Numbered from the stretch's first letter, positions 17,396 to 26,227 are shown. The stretch is 64,000 nt of DNA from Saccharicrinis sp963677345 (GCA_963677345.2 CAXXLC010000019.1:248001-312000), one strand, 5' to 3'. Notes: generated from the sequence alone by a model not told the origin. A program made the numbers and translations.

Positions 17396-17452
17396 TTGAT
17401 TTATTTTAAGGAATTCTATAGCTAATAACATCTACATTAGTCAATACATATT

Positions 17453-17500
17453 GCTTCATCAGTAAAAATGGTATGTGTTCCTGTAATATGTATAATAAAT
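17453..17500 (+). promoter_or_regulatory. 48-bp repeated motif, copy 2 (candidate operator of flavodoxin)
   Basis: It begins GCTTCATCAGTAAAAATGGT and is 43/48 identical to 12901-12948. It lies 67 bp upstream of the flavodoxin ATG, a reasonable place for an activator site. Confidence 0.55.
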
Positions 17501-17567
17501 CATTCATGAAAAACTCCGAAATTTGCTTATAAAGAATGATATATGAATTTTAAATAAATCAAAGTAT

Positions 17568-18107
17568 ATGAAAATAAATAGATTAAAACTTATTTTACTG
17601 GTCTTTATTTTATCAATAATAAAAGTACAAGCTCAAAACAAAAGCCTTATCGTATATTTTTCACATAGTAACAACACTAAAGTTATTGCTGAATATATAC
17701 ATGAATTTACAGATGCTGATATTTTTAGAATTGAACCTGTAAACAAATACCCTTCAGAATATCAGGCCGTTGTGGATCAGGCAAAAAAAGAAATTAATGA
17801 AGATTTTCGACCTAAGCTCAAAGGCATGGTTAATAATTTTGATCAATATGATACTATTTACGTTGGATCGCCAAACTGGTGGAGTACAATAGCTCCTCCG
17901 GTAGCCACATTTCTTTCTTCTTACGATTTTGAAGGGAAAACAATTATTCAATTCATGACACATGAAGGAAGTCGTTTTGGACGAAGTACTGCTGATATTA
18001 GAAAAATTTGTCCCGAAGCCAATATGCTAAAGGGATTTGAATGTAGAGGCAGCCAGGTGGGTAAAGCAAAAGATGAGGTTAAAACCTGGTTGCAAGAAAT
18101 TAAATAA
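17568..18107 (+). CDS. Exported flavodoxin
   Basis: The 179-residue protein has a signal peptide (1-22, ending VQAQ) and then a flavodoxin fold. The FMN phosphate loop is FSHSNNTK, the aromatic loop is VGSPNWWSTIAPPV, and FMTHEGSRFGRS resembles the third FMN contact of the NADPH-dependent reductase-like flavodoxins. Export means it would act in the periplasm. Such proteins in Bacteroidota often accompany AraC regulators and aldo/keto reductases, which fits the remnant and regulator to the left. It is probably independent of the nickel genes. Confidence 0.8.
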   Translation: MKINRLKLILLVFILSIIKVQAQNKSLIVYFSHSNNTKVIAEYIHEFTDADIFRIEPVNKYPSEYQAVVDQAKKEINEDFRPKLKGMVNNFDQYDTIYVGSPNWWSTIAPPVATFLSSYDFEGKTIIQFMTHEGSRFGRSTADIRKICPEANMLKGFECRGSQVGKAKDEVKTWLQEIK

Positions 18108-18280
18108 AACATTCCTTATGACAATCGCTCATTACACTTTGTTCTTAGTGATAATAATTGAGAGGATTTGTTTTATTTTCGACACCTTATGGGCTGGCAA
18201 AATACCGATAACAAGATATAACCAAAATCAAAGATTTGGCCATGTGATTATAGGATAGGGAACATTTACTATTTTTGTAA

Positions 18281-18750
18281 AGAAAATATATTAGCAAACG
18301 TAGTGTCTATTTTTTAATAAAAATTAAAGGTGTTGATAATAAAGCATATTGGACAGGATATTTATTGCAAACTGTAATAAGTTCTCTAATATTGCCAGGG
18401 ATTTTTATTTTGACATATTTTTATATTCCGGATTCAAAATACCAAGTAAAATTTATTTTGTCCTTGCTCTTTTAATTATTTCATTGGCATTTATAGGAAT
18501 GAAGAAAATAAGTATATCTAAAAATTACCTGGTCATTCAGAATTACTATTTGCCATTTAGGAAAACATTTAGATTAAGAGATATTAAAGAAATTTTTATT
18601 GAAAGATCCAAACTTAAGTCACCAATGAATATAAAAATAATTACTCAAGACGATAAAAGTAATACATTTCCTGTGGATAATTTTTATGAAAAGGACTGGA
18701 ATATACTTAAGGATGCATTAGAAAAAAGGGGCCTGATAGTTAATCAATAG
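18281..18750 (+). pseudogene. Frameshifted small membrane protein with a PH-like tail
   Basis: Two overlapping frames seem to be parts of one protein. Frame one (18281-18475) reads KGVDNKAYWTGYLLQTV and then SLILPGIFILTYFYIPD, and stops at 18473. Frame two, open to 18750, continues with VLALLIISLAFIGMKKISIS and a C-terminal domain, LVIQNYYLPFRKTFRLRDIK, of the kind seen in bacterial PH-like proteins with two membrane segments. Neither frame has a good ATG in the expected place. A one-base indel near 18440-18475 would join them. The function is unknown, and a short real gene in frame two alone (133 residues from a TTG) is possible. Confidence 0.45.
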
Positions 18751-18877
18751 TTCGTTTAGTTTTTGGTAATATTTTGATTGCAGACATAGGGGGGGTAGTA
18801 TTTTAAAGTTTCTCTTAGTTGTTCATTATGATATGCAATGATGAGAGTTAATTATTCTAAGATTATATCTTTGGTTA

Positions 18878-19816
18878 TTAGTGTTTTAAGTTGTTCGTTT
18901 CGTTTATTTTATTTGCTAGATGTCTGCAAAAGATATCATTTCCTTTTTTATTTAAATGGTGATAATCATAAAAGAATTGGAGCTTTTGACAACATGAGTC
19001 ATTAGAAAAATCCCAATAAGTTATGTTTTGTTCGGAAGAAATACTTTTAATTTTATTCATAGGAATACTAATGTCTGTTTTAGAATAGGCCTCTATATCT
19101 ATGGGACTTGTAAATAGAATAAAATTAATCTTGTTTTGTTTACAGAGAGAGTTAATTTGGTTTACTCTGTTTATTACAAAATTTTTATATAGATACTTAT
19201 CTGACAATTTATTTAATTTATTTTTTCTTCCTAACAGTGGATCGTAGCCATTAAGAGTATCTTTTTTAATAGGATTGTTTGCAAAGGAAAGAAACAGGTT
19301 GGGATAAAAATTTGAAAAATATGCATACCTGGTTAATGGAAAGTATTTAAAAAGAATATATTGTATGATACCATCTCTTTCAATTAAAACTTTATTTGTA
19401 TATGCTTTATGAAAACAATACCAGTAATAATTATTGAAAGGATAATCAAAAGAATTATCTAAAGTTATATGGTCGATTTGTAAATATAGATTTTTTATTT
19501 TATTTCCATTCATCAATATAGTTTTCAGTACTAGAAAATTATCATCAATGCCACTACCTCCAAGACCAAAATTAATAGTGCGAGATTTTGTAATATTTGA
19601 AATTAAATTGGCGTCAATCATATTATGCACCCTGGAAGAACCTATAAATACATTGTCAAATTGTTCATTATGAAAACTTTCTATCCATGTATACTTATAG
19701 GTACCCCACCATTGGTTACATTTTAAAAATTTTTTGTCAACATTAGGACTTATTATAAGTCCTAATATATTTATACTTAATAGTAATATTATTATTTTGC
19801 TTATAAATTTTTTCAT
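18878..19816 (-). CDS. SGNH-hydrolase-like partner of an MBOAT acyltransferase
   Basis: The 312-residue protein is anchored by one N-terminal membrane segment (about 7-22) and faces the periplasm. VFIGSSRVHN near residue 57 is the block I (GDS-like) motif, INFGLGGSGID the block II Gly, and YDYHHLNKKGND near the C terminus the block V Asp-x-x-His. This is the DltD/AlgX-like arrangement that transfers or removes acyl groups on cell-surface polymers together with an MBOAT protein. Its ATG lies 2 bp after the MBOAT stop, so the two should be translated together. Because the MBOAT gene is interrupted, this gene may now be poorly expressed. Confidence 0.7.
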   Translation of the reverse strand: MKKFISKIIILLLSINILGLIISPNVDKKFLKCNQWWGTYKYTWIESFHNEQFDNVFIGSSRVHNMIDANLISNITKSRTINFGLGGSGIDDNFLVLKTILMNGNKIKNLYLQIDHITLDNSFDYPFNNYYWYCFHKAYTNKVLIERDGIIQYILFKYFPLTRYAYFSNFYPNLFLSFANNPIKKDTLNGYDPLLGRKNKLNKLSDKYLYKNFVINRVNQINSLCKQNKINFILFTSPIDIEAYSKTDISIPMNKIKSISSEQNITYWDFSNDSCCQKLQFFYDYHHLNKKGNDIFCRHLANKINETNNLKH

Positions 19817-19818
19817 TA

Positions 19819-21282
19819 TTAAAATTGAAAATAAACAAATTCTTGTTGATTTATATAACTAATAGAAAATAAGGTATATAATAAAATTAATGCATAAATG
19901 GACCATCTTAAAGGAGTAAATCGAATGATATCTATTTTACTAAATCCGTATTGTTCTTTTCGGTGAACCCATTCCATGAATAGTAGAACAGCTAATAACG
20001 GAAACATATTATGCGTTATAAATTGTTTTGGAAGAAGGATAATTTGTCCTGGGTGTTTTAAATAATTATCAATGATAATGTGTTTAATATATTTAAATGC
20101 ATGCACTAACGATTCCGCACGAAAGAAAATCCATGCAAAAACAGTAAGACTAAATGTGGTTATCATCTGAATGAATTCTTTCAGGTTAGGCAGCCATCTG
20201 TCTTTTGCAACAATATTAATGTTTGTACGATTTCGTTTGGTCAATAATAGTGGTAAAAAGTAAATAGCATTTAGTAAACCCCATACAATAAATGTCCATT
20301 TAGCACCATGCCAAAAGCCGCTTACTAGAAATATTATAAATGTATTGCGTATCTTCATCCAAATATTCCCTCTGCTACCTCCAATAGGAATATATACATA
20401 ATCCCTAAACCATGTTGTCAGTGAGATATGCCATCGTCTCCAAAATTCAGCAATATCTCTTGAGAAATAAGGGAATGCAAAGTTTTGCATAAGATTAAAA
20501 CCAAAGAGTCTTGATGTACCAATTGCTATATCAGAATATCCGGAAAAATCACCGTATATTTGAAAGGTAAACATAATGGCACCTATAATCAATGTATTAC
20601 CTGAATAGTTATCGTAATTAGCAAAAATATCATTTGCAATTATGGCGCAGTTATCTGCTATTATTACTTTTTTAAATAAACCCCACGTTAATTGACGCAT
20701 CCCATCAACAGCTTGGATGTAATTAAAAGACCGTTTTTTATAAAATTGAGGTAATAGGTTTATTGCTCGTTCAATTGGGCCTGCAACTAATTGTGGAAAA
20801 AAACACACAAATGCAGTAAACGCAATGAAATCTTTAGTTGGTTCTAATTTTTTTTTATAAACATCAATAGTATAACTCATAGTTTGGAAGGTATAGAAAC
20901 TAATTCCAACCGGTAATATGATATTTAATGAGTTAGGTTTAATTTTAGTGCCAAAGAACGAGAAAACATTAATAAAGTTTTCCAAAAAGAAATTATAATA
21001 TTTAAAGAACCCTAATAGACCAATGTTTATAAGAATACTTGTCAAGAGAAAAGCCTTCCTTTTTGTTTGATTTTTTTCTGTATGTAGTAATCGTCCAATT
21101 GTATAGTCAACAATTGTACTAAATATAATCAAAGATAGGAATCTATAGTCCCACCACCCATAAAATACATAACTTGCAACAACTATTAGTAAATTTTGTA
21201 GCTTTAAATTTCTATTTGTTACAAACCAATAAAGAAAAAAGACAATTGGTAAGAATATAGCAAAGTCTATAGAGTTAAAAAG
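19819..21282 (-). pseudogene. MBOAT O-acyltransferase, separated from its start codon by an IS
   Basis: MBOAT enzymes pass acyl groups through the inner membrane to surface polysaccharides. The reading frame runs from 21282 and opens LFNSIDFAIFLPIVFFLYWF, the usual MBOAT beginning minus Met. A TGA lies directly upstream, inside the insertion sequence. Hallmarks follow: QTMSYTIDVY, FFPQLVAGPIER, GYSDIAIG, FPYFSRDIAEFWRRWHISL and the catalytic His in FLVSGFWHGAKWTF. The start codon is found at 22768-22770, beyond the IS. Joined at the 8-bp target site, the gene would encode 488 residues beginning MLFNSIDF. As it stands the N-terminal helix has no start codon; only internal TTG-type starts (for example 21132) remain. 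Confidence 0.85.
21275..21282. repeat. Target-site duplication, left copy
   Basis: TTAAAAAG, identical to 22760-22767, directly borders the left end of the insertion sequence. Confidence 0.85.
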
Positions 21283-21324
21283 GGATCAGCGTTAAATATT
21301 GGGTCTAAGTTATAAATATGTTAA

Positions 21325-22314
21325 CTACGCATATATTTTAGTAAGCCTAAAAAGAAAGAATTTCACATCTACTACACCTCTAAATTGTCTTCTGAATTCT
21401 TTTATTTTAGCATTAAAAGATTCAGCCGCAGCATTAGTACTTCTATTATTAAAGAAGTTTGATATATTATCATAGTAGTTGAAAAATGTATCAGCAATAG
21501 AATTAAATGATTTAAAGCCGCTCTTTCTGACTTTCTCAGACCAATGTGCTAATTTAAGCCAACCAACATTTTTCTCGCACATATGGTTATATGCAATCTT
21601 TAAATCCTGTGATAAATAATAAGCCTTTTTTATTTCAGGATATCTTTCAAATAATAGGGTAGCTCTTTCTTTTTGAGAAGCTGTCCATTTTTCTGGAGAT
21701 TTAAATAATAAGTGTCTGCTACGAGCTAGTAATTGTTTAATACTGTCTCCGTTTGGTAGTATTTCAGGAGAATATTCTGTATCATTTTTACGAGCTAGTG
21801 ATATCTCTAAATTGTCCTGATCTATTGCCTCCCATCTATATTCAATACGAATCTGTTGAACAGCCTCATATGTTAATTTTTGTACATGAAATCGATCAGC
21901 TACACGCTTGGCTCTTCTAAAGCAAGATTTAGCTATAGCATTCATAGTAGGTGATAAATCTAATGTGATTTCCTCTACTTTATCTCTAAGTTTAAAACCT
22001 ATATGTTCTTTTATTAGACTGATTATGCTAAAGCTCTCAACGCCTTGGAAAATCCCAATTATACTACCTTTTTTACCAGATGCAGCCTTGTTTGTTAGTA
22101 TAGTATATAATTCTCCATTTGATAATGCCACTTCGTCAATAGAGAGAAATGCTCCCATATTTTCCGGAAAAACTAAATATTCGTCGGCATGGGGCTTCTG
22201 ATTCCAGCTGCTATAGCCACTGAGTTTATTTTTGTACTGTTGTTGGAATGTACTTGCATTTATTCCAAAGAATATTCGTAGACTTTCGGTACTTATGGCA
22301 TTAGAGTCCACCAA
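21325..22314 (-). CDS. ISAon1-family transposase, catalytic part
   Basis: This 329-residue ORF contains the DDE triad in FLSIDEVALSNGELY (D), ITLDLSPTMNAIAKS (D) and NNRSTNAAAESFNAKIKEF (E), with the RRAKRVADRFHV segment typical of ISL3-like transposases. It overlaps the upstream ORF by 14 nt in the +1 frame. The overlap includes AAAAGGAATTGGTGG, where TTG or GTG could serve as start codons. A programmed frameshift or re-initiation would make the complete protein; which of the two applies cannot be told from the sequence. Confidence 0.85.
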   Translation of the reverse strand: MVDSNAISTESLRIFFGINASTFQQQYKNKLSGYSSWNQKPHADEYLVFPENMGAFLSIDEVALSNGELYTILTNKAASGKKGSIIGIFQGVESFSIISLIKEHIGFKLRDKVEEITLDLSPTMNAIAKSCFRRAKRVADRFHVQKLTYEAVQQIRIEYRWEAIDQDNLEISLARKNDTEYSPEILPNGDSIKQLLARSRHLLFKSPEKWTASQKERATLLFERYPEIKKAYYLSQDLKIAYNHMCEKNVGWLKLAHWSEKVRKSGFKSFNSIADTFFNYYDNISNFFNNRSTNAAAESFNAKIKEFRRQFRGVVDVKFFLFRLTKIYA

Positions 22315-22690
22315 TTCCTTTTAAAAAAGCGGCATACTCAGGATCTAACCGAGTGCCGTCTGCTACAGATTTCCAGTTTCTGCTTCGCTTTTGATATTTC
22401 CCTTCTATCATAACATCCCAACGCCTGCATTTTACATTTAAAGTCACTAAATTCCGCCTAACTGGACAGTCTTTTATTTCCTTTGGTGCCATAAAGCCAC
22501 TTGCTTTATATTGATAATTACTATATTCTTTCGGGATTTCTTTTTTTTCTTCTAAATATATAGTAAGCTTCTTTGTGTATAAATCCTGACCACTTGCTTC
22601 TTGCTTGAAGTCTGTTATTGTAAAATGATCCAATATTCCTTGTGGTAAAAATAGTCCTAGTAACTGTGCGTTGAGATCCTGTGATGACAT
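22301..22690 (-). CDS. ISAon1-family transposase, N-terminal part
   Basis: This 129-residue ORF is of the kind annotated as the ISAon1 transposase N-terminal region. It has a short acidic N terminus, a central YKASGFMAPKEIKDCPVRRN segment and a basic RRWDVMIEGKYQKRSRNW segment, likely involved in DNA binding. It ends LKGIGGL just inside the second ORF. The start ATG at 22690 is 69 bp from the right end of the element. Confidence 0.8.
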   Translation of the reverse strand: MSSQDLNAQLLGLFLPQGILDHFTITDFKQEASGQDLYTKKLTIYLEEKKEIPKEYSNYQYKASGFMAPKEIKDCPVRRNLVTLNVKCRRWDVMIEGKYQKRSRNWKSVADGTRLDPEYAAFLKGIGGL

Positions 22691-22759
22691 ATGTGTTAGT
22701 TTTCTTTAATGCAAAATTAACATAACTTTTTTAACAAACCCAACTATATCGTCTGGTCC

Positions 22760-22770
22760 TTAAAAAGCAT
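22760..22770 (-). pseudogene. Detached start codon of the MBOAT gene and target-site duplication
   Basis: Read on the minus strand this is ATG followed by CTTTTTAA, the 8-bp target site. Joined to 21274 it gives M-L-F-N-S-I-D-F in frame with the MBOAT gene. A short AT-rich leader and the tRNA-Leu terminator lie upstream. Confidence 0.85.
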
Positions 22771-22844
22771 ATTTTTTTCTTATTTAAGCCTGCTAAAATA
22801 ATATTTTTTTAAAGAGTTGTTAAACCTGAAGCTGTTGATAATTA

Positions 22845-22883
22845 TAAAAAAAAGCGGTTAAGAAATAGATCTTAACCGCTTTT
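22845..22883 (-). terminator. Terminator of the tRNA-Val/Gly/Leu operon
   Basis: AAAAGCGGTTAAGA (22850-22863) pairs with TCTTAACCGCTTTT (22870-22883) around a 6-nt loop. On the minus strand the stem is followed by a T run. Confidence 0.9.
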
Positions 22884-22886
22884 AAC

Positions 22887-22973
22887 TGGTACTCGAGGCG
22901 GGACTTGAACCCGCACGTCCTAATGGACACAAGATTTTAAGTCTTGCGTGTCTACCAATTCCACCACTCGAGC
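22887..22973 (-). tRNA. tRNA-Leu(TAA)
   Basis: An 87-nt tRNA with a long variable arm, anticodon TAA in the loop ACTTAAAAT, T-loop GGTTCAAGTCC and encoded CCA. The acceptor stem begins GCTCGAG. It is identical to the copy at 63102-63188. It lies last in the minus-strand tRNA operon, 5 bp after tRNA-Gly. Confidence 0.95.
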
Positions 22974-22978
22974 ATCCT

Positions 22979-23054
<76 letters not shown>

Positions 23055-23094
23055 ATTCTTCATTAAAAAAGCCTCACAATTGTGTAAGGCCTTG

Positions 23095-23169
23095 TGGGCG
23101 ATGAGGGAGTCGAACCCCCGACCCCTTGGGTGTAAACCAAGTGCTCTGAACCAACTGAGCTAATCGCCC
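23095..23169 (-). tRNA. tRNA-Val(TAC), copy without encoded CCA
   Basis: Acceptor stem GGGCGAT/ATCGCCC and anticodon TAC in GGTTTACACC. The 3' end reads A-CAA where the other two copies have A-CCA, so this copy needs CCA addition by tRNA nucleotidyltransferase. It is the third and last tRNA-Val in transcription order. Confidence 0.95.
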
Positions 23170-23194
23170 GATAATATATATCGGTGTTACTTAA

Positions 23195-23272
23195 TGGTGG
23201 GCGATGAGGGAGTCGAACCCCCGACCCCTTGGGTGTAAACCAAGTGCTCTGAACCAACTGAGCTAATCGCCC
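23195..23272 (-). tRNA. tRNA-Val(TAC), middle copy
   Basis: Same tRNA sequence as its neighbours, with encoded CCA. It sits exactly 103 bp from both the preceding and the following copy. Confidence 0.95.
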
Positions 23273-23297
23273 GATAATATATATCGGTGTTACTTAA

Positions 23298-23375
23298 TGG
23301 TGGGCGATGAGGGAGTCGAACCCCCGACCCCTTGGGTGTAAACCAAGTGCTCTGAACCAACTGAGCTAATCGCCC
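23298..23375 (-). tRNA. tRNA-Val(TAC), first copy of the operon
   Basis: Same as the middle copy, with encoded CCA. The spacer to the middle copy contains GATAATATATATCGGTG, which is repeated exactly in the next spacer. Confidence 0.95.
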
Positions 23376-23444
23376 GATAAACTTGCTTAGCTTGAAAACC
23401 AACTGCTAACCTTTGCTAGTGTTCTTCTGTTTTCAAAAGCGATG

Positions 23445-23475
23445 CAAATGTAGATGTCTTTTTTCTATTTGCAAA
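23445..23475 (-). promoter_or_regulatory. Promoter of the tRNA-Val/Gly/Leu operon
   Basis: On the minus strand TTTG (23472-23475) and TACATTTG (23445-23452) are separated by exactly 19 nt, a full match to the Bacteroidota housekeeping promoter. The first tRNA-Val starts about 70 bp downstream. Confidence 0.85.
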
Positions 23476-23489
23476 ATATTTTTGCAAAA

Positions 23490-24779
23490 TTATACAACGT
23501 CAGCAACTAAAAAAGTGCTTCCTCCTATGAATATCAGGTCGTTAGATGATGTGATTTTTTTTGCTTTTTTTATAGCTTCTTGTAAATTGGAGTAATCATT
23601 TCCTGATAATCCATATTTTTCAGCTTCTTTTTTTAGCTCTTTAGCCTCCAATCCTCTTGGAATATTTGGTTTCACGAAATAGTATTGGGCGTTTTTGGGT
23701 AAAAGTTTTAGCACCGCACTAATATCTTTATCGTTTACCATACCCCAGATAATATGTAAATTTTGGTAAGCTGTATTGCTTAATTGCTCCACGATCTCTT
23801 TTACTCCATCTTCATTGTGGCCAGTATCGCATATTACTGCTGGATTAGCATCTAAAACTTGCCATCGACCCATCAGCCCCGTGTTTTTAACCACATTGTT
23901 TAATCCTGAATACATATCTTTTTCAGAAATCGTGAATCCAATGGAGTTTAATACATCAATTGTTTTAAGTACTGTTTTTATATTTTTTTTCTGGTAGATG
24001 CCTAATAAATCAAGTTTGAGGTCCTTGTATATTAAAGTATTCTTATGGTATACCTGAAATATTTGCCTGTTGTCAATACCTCGCATTGAAACAGGGATGT
24101 TATATTCTTCCGATGCAAAATAGATAGGCGCACCATGGTTTGAAGCAGTTGTTGTAAATACTGGTTTGGTTAAGTCATTATGTTCACCTATAACAACAGG
24201 AGTATTCTTTTTAATGATTCCTGCTTTTTCTGTTGCAATGAGCTCCAAAGTATTTCCAAGTAAAGCAGTATGATCTAACCCTATGTTTGTAATTACTGAG
24301 CACTCTGGTTCGATAATGTTCGTGGAATCCAGTCTGCCTCCCAAACCAACTTCTATTACAGCAACATCCACTTTTCTTTTTGAAAAAAAGTCGAAAGCCA
24401 TTGCTACCGTCATCTCAAAAAATGAAGGCTGTATGTCTTCAATGATTTTTTTATTTTTTTCAATAAAGGTAATGACGTCATTTTCAGGTATGCAACTGCC
24501 ATTTATTTTTATTCTTTCTCTGAAATCTTTTAAATGTGGAGATGTGTAGAGTCCTACTTTTAAACCGGATGTTTGTAAAATGGAGGCCAAACAATGCGAA
24601 ACAGACCCTTTTCCATTTGTGCCGGCAACATGAATGGTTTTGTAATTTTTATGAGGATGCTTAAAATGCTGGTCAAGTTTTAATGTATTGTCCAGGTTTG
24701 CTTTATAGGCAGCTTTACCTGTTCGTTGATACATTGGAAGTTGGGAGAACATAAAGTCCAAAACCTCTTGATATGTCAT
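23490..24779 (-). CDS. folC: Folylpolyglutamate synthase / dihydrofolate synthase
   Basis: The 429-residue Mur-ligase-type enzyme adds glutamate to dihydropteroate and folates. The P-loop is VAGTNGKGSVSH (about residue 53). The loop YTSPHLKDFRERI and the segments VEVGLGGRLDSTN and TNIGLDHTALLG are characteristic of FolC, and the C-terminal domain carries CDTGHNEDGV. It is convergent with the tRNA operon only in the sense of sharing the strand; the tRNA promoter lies 15 bp beyond its stop. It is divergent from the PIN-PhoH gene. Confidence 0.92.
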   Translation of the reverse strand: MTYQEVLDFMFSQLPMYQRTGKAAYKANLDNTLKLDQHFKHPHKNYKTIHVAGTNGKGSVSHCLASILQTSGLKVGLYTSPHLKDFRERIKINGSCIPENDVITFIEKNKKIIEDIQPSFFEMTVAMAFDFFSKRKVDVAVIEVGLGGRLDSTNIIEPECSVITNIGLDHTALLGNTLELIATEKAGIIKKNTPVVIGEHNDLTKPVFTTTASNHGAPIYFASEEYNIPVSMRGIDNRQIFQVYHKNTLIYKDLKLDLLGIYQKKNIKTVLKTIDVLNSIGFTISEKDMYSGLNNVVKNTGLMGRWQVLDANPAVICDTGHNEDGVKEIVEQLSNTAYQNLHIIWGMVNDKDISAVLKLLPKNAQYYFVKPNIPRGLEAKELKKEAEKYGLSGNDYSNLQEAIKKAKKITSSNDLIFIGGSTFLVADVV

Positions 24780-24880
24780 ATTATATATGGTTTAATTTTT
24801 ATCATAATATCAGTAAAACACTAAGTTTTTTAGTTAAAAATAGATATCTTTAGATATGTCGAACTAAAAAACTTTTGAGT

Positions 24881-26203
24881 ATGGCTAAAAAACGTAAGAT
24901 CTTTATATTGGATACAAACGTGATTTTACACGATCACAAATGTATATACAACTTCGAAAATAACGATGTGATTTTGCCAATTGTTGTGCTCGAAGAATTA
25001 GATAAGTTTAAAAAAGGTAATGATCAGATTAATTACCAGGCTCGTGAATTTGTTCGTGATTTAAACAAATTATCCGGAGAGCAATTGTTTAAAGAAGGAG
25101 TGTCTCTTGGTGCTAAGCAGGGAAAGTTATTTGTGGCAACCGGTAAGCCCTTTACGCAAACTATGCAGGATTCTTTTTTTGAGAAGTCTGCTGATCACAG
25201 AATTCTGGCCATATCCCTGTATATTAAAGAAGAGTTTAAAACTCGTACTGTTACACTTGTTACCAAGGATATTAACCTGCGGATGAAGGCAAAATCTTTG
25301 GGGCTGAATAGTGAAGATTATGAAACAGACAAAGTAAAAGATATTGATGTTCTTGAAAAAGGTGTTCGTATTTATGAAGATTTTGATCCCGGGATAATTG
25401 AAAATTTATACAGTTCGGACGGAATTGCAAAAGCAGATTTTCCTTTGCAGGATATGTCTGCTAATCAGTATTTTGTGTTGAGAAACAGTAATAAAAGTGT
25501 TTTGGCGTATTATGATCCCTTTAAAGAAATGATTGTTCGTGTTGAAAAACAAGCTTGCTTTGGAATAGAACCCCGTAATGCAGAACAGACATTTTCATTG
25601 GATGCCTTAACGAATCCTGAAATTAAGTTGGTATCTCTCACCGGAAAGGCCGGTACCGGTAAAACCTTGTTGGCTTTAGCTGCAGCATTGCAACAGAATA
25701 AAAGTTTTAAACAAATTCTGTTGGCTCGTCCTATTGTTCCTTTGTCTAACAGGGATCTTGGTTTTCTTCCTGGCGATGTCAATGATAAAATAGGCCCTTA
25801 TATGCAACCTTTATTTGATAACCTTACAGTTATTAAAGGTAGTCATGGAGTCAAGAGTAGAGAAAATATTCTGATAGAAGAAATGCAGCGTGATAATATG
25901 TTAATTATTACCCCATTGGCATATATAAGAGGTCGTAGTTTATCTGATGTTTATTTTATTGTGGATGAAGCTCAAAACTTAACTCCTCATGAAGTTAAGA
26001 CAATTATAACCCGTGCAGGTGATGGAACTAAAATAATTTTCACAGGTGATATAGAGCAAATTGATTCACCATACCTGGATAAAACGTCAAACGGACTGGC
26101 TTATCTGACCGATAAAATGAAAGGTCAGGATATTTTTGCTCATGTTAACCTGGTAAAAGGCGAAAGAAGTTACCTGGCTGAATTGGCGAGTGATCTTTTG
26201 TAA
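24881..26203 (+). CDS. PIN-domain / PhoH-like ATPase
   Basis: The 440-residue fusion protein starts best at the ATG at 24881 (MAKKRKIFILDTNVIL). Residues 1-140 form a PIN nuclease domain with the acidic residues in LDTNVILHD, EELDKFK and SADHRILAIS. Residues 230-440 form a PhoH ATPase with Walker A TGKAGTGKTLLALA and Walker B FIVDEAQNLTP. PIN-PhoH proteins of this type are thought to be RNA helicase-nucleases; the cellular substrate is not known. A TATCTTTA -7 box sits near 24847, and a terminator follows the gene. Confidence 0.88.
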   Translation: MAKKRKIFILDTNVILHDHKCIYNFENNDVILPIVVLEELDKFKKGNDQINYQAREFVRDLNKLSGEQLFKEGVSLGAKQGKLFVATGKPFTQTMQDSFFEKSADHRILAISLYIKEEFKTRTVTLVTKDINLRMKAKSLGLNSEDYETDKVKDIDVLEKGVRIYEDFDPGIIENLYSSDGIAKADFPLQDMSANQYFVLRNSNKSVLAYYDPFKEMIVRVEKQACFGIEPRNAEQTFSLDALTNPEIKLVSLTGKAGTGKTLLALAAALQQNKSFKQILLARPIVPLSNRDLGFLPGDVNDKIGPYMQPLFDNLTVIKGSHGVKSRENILIEEMQRDNMLIITPLAYIRGRSLSDVYFIVDEAQNLTPHEVKTIITRAGDGTKIIFTGDIEQIDSPYLDKTSNGLAYLTDKMKGQDIFAHVNLVKGERSYLAELASDLL

Positions 26204-26227
26204 TTTAAATTAAATAAACTTAAATAT

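Larger units (their letters stand above)
21283..22759 (-). mobile_element. ISAon1-like insertion sequence (1,477 bp)
   Basis: The ends GGATCAGCGTTAAATATTGGGT (left) and GGACCAGACGATATAGTTGGGT (right, reverse complement) are imperfect 22-bp inverted repeats that agree at their first and last six bases. An 8-bp duplication, TTAAAAAG, flanks the element, as usual for the ISL3 superfamily. It carries two overlapping ORFs on the minus strand. Both ORFs look intact, so the element may be mobile and the insertion recent. Confidence 0.85.

Noticed and set aside
18037..18258. Plus-strand ORF of 73 residues after flavodoxin
   Set aside because: It begins inside the flavodoxin gene in another frame and shows no recognisable domain.
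23063..23402. Two minus-strand ORFs with proline-rich repeats over the tRNA-Val genes
   Set aside because: They are translations of the tandem tRNA genes and have no coding value. The same holds for ORFs over the tRNA pair at 62859-63234.
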